Origin: BMS3Bbin07 sp036244995
GTDB lineage: Bacteria > Nitrospirota > Thermodesulfovibrionia > Thermodesulfovibrionales > JdFR-85
Length of the DNA: 19,966 nucleotides
Reading direction: 5' to 3'
Assembly (NCBI GenBank): GCA_036244995.1
Contig: BTTF01000037.1
Coordinates: forward strand, 1 to 19,966
A model generated the notes under the pieces. That model saw only the letters and a list, made by a program, of their open reading frames with translations. It was not told the DNA's origin and ran no database searches. A program made the position numbers and the translations under genes. How positions within the stretch are numbered: the stretch's first letter is position 1; each line of letters begins with the position of its first letter. Below are positions 14,334 to 19,966 of this stretch, piece after piece.

Positions 14334-14564
14334 CTATTTAAGCTCAGCCTTTTCCAATTGCTCAATATCCTTGCAGATCTCAGTGACGCTTTTGCCTCTG
14401 AAAAGCTCCTTTTTAATCTTTGTGTAATCTCCATAACCGGATTCATACTGTAATATAAACCGGGTTGCATTGACTATTCCGAGGTTTTCAACCAGAGCGT
14501 TCCATCCAGCTTCTCTTAAAGCATAGCCACTTAAAGGTTTCTGTCTGTTTTCGGTTTCAAGCAT
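14334..14564 (-). CDS. Small protein paired with a PIN-domain gene, probable antitoxin
   Basis: The 76-residue protein has the order GWNALVENLGIVNATRFILQ (20-39), an aromatic GYGDYTK segment (43-49) and a basic-acidic C-terminus ending IEQLEKAELK. I have seen similar small proteins beside PIN genes, but I cannot name an established family. Its ATG lies inside the last codons of the PIN gene (ATGCTTGA, 8-bp overlap), so the two are translationally coupled. That coupling is the main reason to call it an antitoxin. No clear DNA-binding motif is visible. Confidence 0.72.
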   Translation of the reverse strand: MLETENRQKPLSGYALREAGWNALVENLGIVNATRFILQYESGYGDYTKIKKELFRGKSVTEICKDIEQLEKAELK

Positions 14565-15024
14565 TCTTGAATATCTCCTTTAAAATAAACTCTAATGGAG
14601 TGCATACCTCTAATTTAATGATATCTTTGTGTTTAGTTGCTTTTTTTATTATATCATTATCACACGTGATAAAATATTCAGCATTTCCGAACTCAGCATA
14701 TGCAAGATGGAGGGCATCTATAGGATCAATTCCTGTGCTTTCCAGAGACAGGGACTTCTTTTTAATGGTATCGTTCAATTTTATAGTTTTTGATGCAATG
14801 GATAAATAGCTTGTGACTCTTTCTTTTCGTTCAATAAAGGGGTTTTTACTATTTTCATAAATCAATACTGACGAGCCAATGATCGATACTGATCCTGATA
14901 AGGTTTTTTCCAATATAGAGAGAAGAGCCTCTGTTTCAAGCCTTATTCTTGTCTGGTTTTGATCATCAAAAGGTCTGTTATAAACATTTGTGTCAAGATA
15001 AACTTTTACTTTTTTTCTCCCCAT
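14557..15024 (-). CDS. PIN-domain ribonuclease toxin (VapC-like)
   Basis: The 155-residue protein has the acidic pattern of a PIN domain: Asp11 in YLDTNVYNRPFD, Glu57 in SSVLIYE, Asp103 in IDPIDALHLAYAE and Asp122/Asp124 in FITCDNDII. Such enzymes cleave RNA with a metal-bound acidic site and commonly act as toxins of type II modules. The ATG is preceded by AAGGA. The gene is first in its pair, with the putative antitoxin gene overlapping its 3' end, which is the reverse of classical vapBC order. It runs divergently from mutL across a 154-bp gap. Confidence 0.86.
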   Translation of the reverse strand: MGRKKVKVYLDTNVYNRPFDDQNQTRIRLETEALLSILEKTLSGSVSIIGSSVLIYENSKNPFIERKERVTSYLSIASKTIKLNDTIKKKSLSLESTGIDPIDALHLAYAEFGNAEYFITCDNDIIKKATKHKDIIKLEVCTPLEFILKEIFKNA

Positions 15025-15085
15025 ATTATCCTTCTATGATTAAGGTTATGAAGATGTTGACCGAAAATCCTGTATTAGGCCAAGA

Positions 15086-15111
15086 TTGTCAATTATACCA
15101 GAATTTGACAA
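15086..15111. promoter_or_regulatory. Inverted repeat over a TATAAT, candidate operator/promoter of the PIN module
   Basis: TTGTCAA (15086-15092) and TTGACAA (15105-15111) are perfect 7-bp inverted copies 12 bases apart. A minus-strand TATAAT (15092-15097) lies between them, about 70 bases upstream of the PIN start. This is the layout expected for an autoregulated toxin-antitoxin promoter, but the -35 match is poor and the repeat is short. Confidence 0.4.
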
Positions 15112-15178
15112 AAACATTAAATAATGAATTGCCTTTCCCTGCATTGAGCTAAAGCCTCCAATAAGGTTAAAATTAACC

Positions 15179-16867
15179 ATGCCTGAGATAAGGGTCCTTC
15201 CGGAGGAATTACAGAACCGCATAGCAGCAGGGGAGGTTATAGAGAGGCCTGCCTCTGTAGTAAAGGAGTTGATAGAAAACTCCATTGATGCAGGAGCCAC
15301 GGAGGTCGGGGTTGACATACTCAATGGCGGCAGGCGTCTTATACGTATCTCCGACAACGGCAGGGGGATGGAGCGGGAGGATGCACTTATCTGTTTCTAT
15401 CCCCATGCCACAAGCAAGATAGGCACAGAGGAAGACCTTTTTGATATCAGGACTCTCGGTTTCCGTGGTGAGGCCCTTTCATCCATTGCCTCAATCTCAA
15501 GGCTGAAGATACTGACCGCCACTTCAGGCTCAACCCTCGGGGTCTCTGTGGAGATTCACGGGGGGGAACTGAGGGAGGTTAAAGAGGTTGCACATAGCGG
15601 TACAACCATTGAGGTCAAGGACCTCTTTTTTAACACACCGGCAAGGAAGAAATTTCTAAAGAGCCAGAGAACCGAGATATACCATATTGTGGAGACAGTT
15701 ACTGTGGCGGGACTGTCACGCCCGGATGTGGCATTTTCCCTTACGATAGACAGGGCTGAGACCCTCAGGCTGCCGGCTGCCGGCAGTATGAGAGAGAGGG
15801 TCCTCCAGGTATATGGTGAGGAGTTTTTGAGGGGGCTCAGGGAGGTAAATGAAAGCAGTTTAAAAGCCCTGATATCAGTGGAGGGAAACTTCCGTTCATC
15901 AAGGGCCAACCAGTATATCTTTGTGAATCACAGGCCAATCAGGGATGCCTCTTTAAGGCATGCCGTCTACAGTGCCTATGATGTGTTTCTTCCCAGAGAC
16001 AGGCACCCCATCTTTTTTCTATACCTCGATATAGCACCCTCCGAGGTGGATTTTAATGTCCATCCTGCAAAGAGGGAGGTCCGTTTCAGTGACAGGGAGG
16101 CAGTCTACAGGTCGGTTTACAATGCTGTCAGGGGAGCTTTGACAGGTTCCGGATTGGAGGTTGCAGGTTGTGAGTTTGAGATTGGCGGTACACCTGATGG
16201 TTTGCAACCCGCAACCCGCAACCCGCAACCCGCAACTTCCGTGCAGCAATCCTCACCCCCTGAGGCCCTTCCTGTTGGTGAATCGCTATTAAAGTACGGA
16301 AATAATTTTAATTCTATCTATCTTGGTGATGTATTTGTCGCCTATACCGATGGCCGGGGCATAACGCTCCTTGACCACCACGCCGCCCATGAGAGGATAC
16401 TTTATGAGCGGCTGCGTCAGGGTGTCGGCCTTGATGTGACATACATGCTGTTTCCGAAGCAGGTGAGGCTGCCGGCAAGGGAATACAATGTGCTTCTCCA
16501 GCGTCTTGACGAGATAAGGGAGATGGGGATAGAGGCGGAGGACTTCGGGCATAATACACTTATGGTGAGGGCGGTCCCCCAATTTCTGTTTGATGCCGAC
16601 ATGGCAGGAATCCTGTCTGACGTTGCCTTCTGCCTCATTGAATCCACTGCCGGTTCCCCGGTTGAGGATATAAGGGACAGGATTGCAAAGCGGATTGCAT
16701 GTCACGGCTCTGTCAGGGGTGCTGTGATGCTGAGGCACGATGAAATTGCCCGGCTCATAAATGACCTTTCAGAGGCGGAAGACCCGGAACACTGCCCTCA
16801 TGGGAGGCCGACAAGGATTCACATGAGCCTTGAGGACTTAAAAAGAATGTTTAAGAGGACGGGTTAG
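15179..16867 (+). CDS. mutL: DNA mismatch repair protein MutL with endonuclease motif
   Basis: The 562-residue protein has the GHKL ATPase domain, with ENSIDAGAT (33-41), ISDNGRGM (57-64), HATSKI (76-81) and FRGEAL (95-100). The C-terminal domain has DHHAAHERILYE (399-410), which fits the DQHA(X)2E(X)4E metal-dependent nicking motif with one Gln-to-His change. Also present are ACHGSV (507-512) and CPHGRP (539-544). It should nick the strand to be repaired after MutS recognition, as in organisms without MutH. The linker (about 325-365) is short and contains a 7-bp tandem repeat read as QPATRNP QPAT. The start is the first ATG before the conserved RVLPEELQNRIAAGEV; the Shine-Dalgarno is weak. 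mutS is not in the window. Confidence 0.98.
   Translation: MPEIRVLPEELQNRIAAGEVIERPASVVKELIENSIDAGATEVGVDILNGGRRLIRISDNGRGMEREDALICFYPHATSKIGTEEDLFDIRTLGFRGEALSSIASISRLKILTATSGSTLGVSVEIHGGELREVKEVAHSGTTIEVKDLFFNTPARKKFLKSQRTEIYHIVETVTVAGLSRPDVAFSLTIDRAETLRLPAAGSMRERVLQVYGEEFLRGLREVNESSLKALISVEGNFRSSRANQYIFVNHRPIRDASLRHAVYSAYDVFLPRDRHPIFFLYLDIAPSEVDFNVHPAKREVRFSDREAVYRSVYNAVRGALTGSGLEVAGCEFEIGGTPDGLQPATRNPQPATSVQQSSPPEALPVGESLLKYGNNFNSIYLGDVFVAYTDGRGITLLDHHAAHERILYERLRQGVGLDVTYMLFPKQVRLPAREYNVLLQRLDEIREMGIEAEDFGHNTLMVRAVPQFLFDADMAGILSDVAFCLIESTAGSPVEDIRDRIAKRIACHGSVRGAVMLRHDEIARLINDLSEAEDPEHCPHGRPTRIHMSLEDLKRMFKRTG
16159..16216. repeat. Imperfect inverted repeat in the mutL linker
   Basis: GGTTGCAGGTTG (16159-16170) matches the reverse complement of 16205-16216 at 11 of 12 positions, with a 34-base loop. 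Together with the heptamer array it looks like a small REP-like element accommodated in frame. Confidence 0.5.
16204..16236 (+). repeat. Heptanucleotide tandem repeat (GCAACCC) inside mutL
   Basis: Four full GCAACCC units plus GCAAC run without interruption. Seven is not a multiple of three, so a gain or loss of one unit shifts the mutL frame between its ATPase and endonuclease domains. Confidence 0.9.
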
Positions 16868-16943
16868 CAGACCTCGTGGTTTCTAAAGAGATTATTTGTG
16901 TAAAATAAATGTTATCTGTTCTGTATTGCAGAGATTATAAACC

Positions 16944-17768
16944 ATGACTGAGATATTAGGAATAGAATATTTGAGGAAGATTGGGGCGAGCCTCAGTGCC
17001 GTTATCCCCCAGCTGAGGTTTTCAGCCACTGTCAGGGAGCCCCTTGAGGTGGGGGCTTCAGGGGATAAGACCTTTCAGATTGACAGAGTGGCTGAGGATA
17101 CGGTGGTCTCAGCCCTGAAAGGGCTCAGGAGACCGTTGACTATAGTTTCTGAAGAGATGGGCATGCTGGATATTGGCGGAGGTGGTGACAGGGTCCTGAT
17201 AGACCCTGTTGACGGCAGCAAGAATGCCATCTCGGGTCTTCCCCTGTTCTGCACCTCTATAGCTGTTGCAGCAGGGGAGACAGTGAAGGAGATATACCTC
17301 TCCTATATCATTAACCTTCTCAGTGGTGATGAGTTCTGGGCTGAAAAGGGGAGGGGGGCTTACTGGAACGGGCAGAGACTAAGGACTCAGACAGATGATC
17401 AGATCAGGGTGGTCATTTATGAAACACAGAATCCGGGGAGGGACATCCCGGGGATTCTGCCGCTTCTCTCCCTTTCAAACAGGACCCGGTGTTTTGGCTC
17501 TACCGCCCTTGACCTCGCCTTTGTTTCATCAGGTGCTGTGAGTATTTATGCAAACCCCTCGCCTTCAAGGAGCTTTGATTTTGCAGGAGGACTGCTTCTT
17601 GTGAGAGAGGCAGGCGGCATAATAACTGATGCAATTGGTGGGAATATTGACGGTGTTGAGCTTTCAATAAAGAAATCTACCCCTTTACTCGTTTCAGGTA
17701 ATGAGAGTCTCCATAAAAAGGCCCTGGAGGCCCTTTCAGAATCTCAAGTGGAGCACTTTAACTTATGA
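16944..17768 (+). CDS. Inositol monophosphatase family phosphatase
   Basis: The 274-residue enzyme shows the metal-site motifs of the family: GDKTFQIDRVAE (40-51), SEEMG (69-73), IDPVDGSKNAISGLP (86-100), FGSTALDLAF (184-193) and the late SFDFAGGLLLVREAGG (210-225) with Asp212. Members are Mg-dependent and Li-sensitive and remove phosphate from inositol phosphate, fructose-1,6-bisphosphate, NADP or PAP. The substrate cannot be decided here. In the late motif Phe replaces the usual Trp. A 76-bp gap separates it from mutL, with no clear terminator or promoter. The stop overlaps the ABC-F start as ATGA, so the two genes are co-translated. Confidence 0.9.
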   Translation: MTEILGIEYLRKIGASLSAVIPQLRFSATVREPLEVGASGDKTFQIDRVAEDTVVSALKGLRRPLTIVSEEMGMLDIGGGGDRVLIDPVDGSKNAISGLPLFCTSIAVAAGETVKEIYLSYIINLLSGDEFWAEKGRGAYWNGQRLRTQTDDQIRVVIYETQNPGRDIPGILPLLSLSNRTRCFGSTALDLAFVSSGAVSIYANPSPSRSFDFAGGLLLVREAGGIITDAIGGNIDGVELSIKKSTPLLVSGNESLHKKALEALSESQVEHFNL

Positions 17769-19636
17769 TCCAGGTTAACGGTTTGGATAAATCATACGGA
17801 CAGCAGGTTGTCTTTGACAATGTCTCTTTTACGATCAATCCCGGTGAACGTGTGGGATTTGTCGGAAGAAACGGTCATGGCAAGACCACGCTTTTGCGGA
17901 TGATACTCGGGCAGGAGCATCCTGACTCGGGGACCATCAGCATCCCCTCCGGTTACAGGACAGGACATCTATCGCAGCACATCAGTTTTAAGGAGAATAC
18001 GGTCTTGAAAGAGGCATGCCTGAGCCTTCCTGACCATGAGGACGGTATTGACGAGACTTACAAGGCTGAAACCATACTTGCGGGTATCGGGTTTCTCAGG
18101 GATGACCTGGACCTCCCTCCAATGGAGCTGTCAGGAGGATACCAGGTGCGGCTTAACCTTGCAAAGGTGCTGGTCTCTGATCCGAACATCCTTCTCCTTG
18201 ACGAGCCTACGAATTACCTTGATATTGTCTCCATGCGCTGGCTTGCACGATTCCTGAGGAGTTGGCAAAAAGAGCTCATTATAATTACCCATGACCGCAA
18301 CTTTATGGACAGCGTTACCACGCATACCATGGCCATACACCGCTGCAAAATCCGAAAGGTTCCCGGCTCCACTGAAAAACTATATCAGCAGTTGCTGCTG
18401 GAAGAAGAGGTTTACGAAAAGACGCGGACAAACGACGAGAAGAAGCGTAAGGAGACCGAGCAGTTCATAAACCGCTTCAGGGCAAAGGCAACCAAGGCCC
18501 GGGCTGTTCAGTCAAGGGTAAAGGCCCTGCAGAAAAAGGAACAGCTTGAAGAGTTGGCCGAGATAAAAAAACTTGCCTTCACCTTTAATTCAGCGCCTTT
18601 TACAGGCAGGCAACTGATGGAGGTAAAAGACCTTTCTTTCGGATTTGAGACTGATGGTTCTCTGCTGATAGAGAACTTAAACTTTTATGTCGGGAAGAAG
18701 GACCGTATAGCCATCATAGGTAAAAACGGCAAGGGCAAGACAACGCTTCTTAATCTGCTTGCCGGGGAACTGTCACCTGTGGGCGGAGCTATTCGTTGTC
18801 CCCGTGACCTGAAGTTAGCATATTTCGGCCAGACAAATATAAACCGTTTGAACCTCCGGAAAACCGTGGAAGAAGAGATAATGGACGTGCACCCGGAGCA
18901 TCACAGGGGCGCAGCCCGCAGTATATGCGGGGCCATGATGTTTCCCGGGGACCAGGCCCTGAAAAAGCTGGGTGTCCTTTCCGGAGGGGAAAAGAGCCGG
19001 GTACTGCTCGGCAAACTGCTTGTCACCCCTGCCAATATGCTGCTGCTGGATGAGCCCACGAACCACCTTGACATGGAGTCTACCGACTCTCTCCTTGAGG
19101 CGATTGACGTGTTCAGGGGAGCTGTAGTCATTGTTACACACAGTGAGATGATACTCCACGCGCTGGCAACACGGCTTATTGTCTTTGATGACGGGAAGGT
19201 GACCCTGTTTGAAGGGAGATACCAGGGATTCCTGGACCGGGTGGGGTGGAAAAATGAAGACCCTTCCCCCCGGCCTGCGACTTCAGAGACCGGTCGTGCA
19301 AGACCATCCGGAAACAGAAAACACCTGCGGCGTATCCGGGCCGGATTGATCAGTGAACGGTCAAGAACCCTGGGAGCACTGCAGCGGAAGATCAACGAGA
19401 TTGAAGGTGAGATAATAAGGCTGGAAGAAAAGGCAGAGCAGGATCACGATGACCTTATAAAAGTTATAAAAGCCTCTGTTGCAGGTGACGCTGAAACCAT
19501 CGGGAGACTTTCAAAGGCCCTTCATGACTCAAAACCGGAAATTGAATCACTCTTCTCTGCACTGGAATCCCTGCATAGCGAGCTTGACAGCAGGACAAAG
19601 GAGTTTGAGGAGAAGCTCAATGCTGTGGAAATATAG
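17765..19636 (+). CDS. ABC-F family ATPase (ribosome-associated type)
   Basis: The 623-residue soluble protein has two ABC cassettes and no membrane segments. The first has Walker A GRNGHGKT (34-41), signature LSGGY (122-126) and LLLDEPTNYLD (143-153). The second has GKNGKGKT (319-326), LSGGEKS (405-411) and LLLDEPTNHLD (426-436). A basic helical linker (about 215-270) connects them, and a charged coiled-coil tail (about 535-620) follows a low-complexity stretch. This is the ABC-F layout, whose members act on the ribosome or, for Uup, on branched DNA. The C-terminal coiled coil recalls Uup-like members, but the subgroup is not certain. No antibiotic-resistance role can be claimed. Confidence 0.95.
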   Translation: MIQVNGLDKSYGQQVVFDNVSFTINPGERVGFVGRNGHGKTTLLRMILGQEHPDSGTISIPSGYRTGHLSQHISFKENTVLKEACLSLPDHEDGIDETYKAETILAGIGFLRDDLDLPPMELSGGYQVRLNLAKVLVSDPNILLLDEPTNYLDIVSMRWLARFLRSWQKELIIITHDRNFMDSVTTHTMAIHRCKIRKVPGSTEKLYQQLLLEEEVYEKTRTNDEKKRKETEQFINRFRAKATKARAVQSRVKALQKKEQLEELAEIKKLAFTFNSAPFTGRQLMEVKDLSFGFETDGSLLIENLNFYVGKKDRIAIIGKNGKGKTTLLNLLAGELSPVGGAIRCPRDLKLAYFGQTNINRLNLRKTVEEEIMDVHPEHHRGAARSICGAMMFPGDQALKKLGVLSGGEKSRVLLGKLLVTPANMLLLDEPTNHLDMESTDSLLEAIDVFRGAVVIVTHSEMILHALATRLIVFDDGKVTLFEGRYQGFLDRVGWKNEDPSPRPATSETGRARPSGNRKHLRRIRAGLISERSRTLGALQRKINEIEGEIIRLEEKAEQDHDDLIKVIKASVAGDAETIGRLSKALHDSKPEIESLFSALESLHSELDSRTKEFEEKLNAVEI

Positions 19637-19859
19637 CGAATTTTGTTTGCGTAATCGAAAGAGTTTTTGCTTGGAGTATGATAGAGGACGGAATGCTTTT
19701 TCCACGATTCAAGGGCAGACCCCAAGGGGTTCTGTTCCAAGGACGGTGTCATGAGTGAAAAAGTGTATTTCATTTTTGTTTAGCTAACGCCAAATTAAAT
19801 AAGATTTTGGGTAAATCCTTCGGCGTGTTTATTTCTCTACAGAAATATCAGAAGAGCCA
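19637..19859. other. Gene-free gap with a REP-like hairpin
   Basis: No convincing gene is present between the ABC-F stop and the partial minus-strand gene. A hairpin at 19713-19737 pairs CAGACCCC with GGGGTTCTG (one bulged T), extended outward by G-T and G-C pairs. A second perfect 6-bp stem with a 4-base loop lies at 19831-19846 (ATTTCT/AGAAAT). Neither is followed by a T-run, so I do not call a terminator. Confidence 0.5.
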
Positions 19860-19966
19860 TTAATTTTTCACTCCCACCACAACCTGCTCAATACCGGCAT
19901 CGGTATTAAATGCAGTGACCTCCGGGGCTATCCTTTTTATCAGTCCTGAAAGCACTTTCCCCGGCC
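19860..19966 (-). CDS. C-terminal end of an unidentified protein (partial, runs off right edge)
   Basis: On the minus strand an open frame enters from the window edge and ends at TAA (19862-19860) after 34 residues. It begins PGKVLSGLIKRIAPEV and ends GIEQVVVGVKN. Codon use is normal and the frame is convergent with the ABC-F gene. The other two minus-strand frames are closed early. I do not recognise the family. Confidence 0.5.
   Translation of the reverse strand, partial: PGKVLSGLIKRIAPEVTAFNTDAGIEQVVVGVKN

Noticed and set aside
19522..19773. 83-codon minus-strand open frame overlapping the ABC-F end
   Set aside because: More than 100 bases lie antisense to the well-supported ABC-F gene and the rest covers a hairpin repeat; no ribosome binding site or recognisable domain.
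19831..19846. Perfect 6-bp hairpin as an intrinsic terminator of the right-edge gene
   Set aside because: The stem is AT-rich and not followed by a T-run on either strand.

Overview
The window looks like chromosomal DNA of a diderm (Gram-negative type) bacterium with moderate GC content. Evidence includes a LolC/E-LolD lipoprotein-release system, a MutL with the endonuclease motif typical of bacteria lacking MutH, and bacterial housekeeping genes throughout. The gene mix and the short dispersed repeats would suit Nitrospirota or a deltaproteobacterial-type lineage, but I cannot settle the phylum from sequence alone.

Layout. Positions 1-343 hold the probable tail of a gene entering from the left, then repeat-derived sequence. 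A TsaC-type threonylcarbamoyl-AMP synthase gene (344-958, +) ends tail to tail with a long minus-strand operon. That operon runs 9154 to 955 behind a good promoter-like sequence (9197-9226). It encodes a PilZ/zinc-ribbon/SAM-methyltransferase fusion resembling PhcB-type enzymes, a catalytically dead ketosynthase (chain-length-factor-like), an active FabF-type ketosynthase, an acyl carrier protein, a CrtI-like FAD oxidoreductase and a six-TM hybrid histidine kinase. Most junctions are tight (23 bp, 12 bp, 4-bp ATGA overlap, 1 bp). The exception is the ketosynthase pair, which is separated by an insertion carrying a GxxExxY-family gene between inverted repeats of about 50 bp.

A second minus-strand operon (14227 to 9263) encodes ProA, LysRS, LolC/E, a small membrane/coiled-coil protein and LolD. 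Next to it is a PIN-domain toxin with a downstream overlapping small gene (15024 to 14334). The right third is plus-strand: mutL, an inositol-monophosphatase-family enzyme, and an ABC-F ATPase that overlaps it by ATGA. A partial minus-strand gene enters from the right edge.

The most interesting part is the 955-9154 operon. Dedicated acyl-chain building (KS, CLF, ACP), a desaturase-like flavoenzyme, a PhcB-like methyltransferase under a possible c-di-GMP sensor, and a membrane histidine kinase together suggest a locus that makes, and perhaps senses, a fatty-acid-derived methyl ester or polyene. The protein families can be read from the sequence; the system-level function is inference. Other points of note are a 7-bp tandem repeat inside mutL that could switch its reading frame, and the GxxExxY cassette, which supplies the stop codon of one ketosynthase gene and leaves the next without a visible ribosome binding site.
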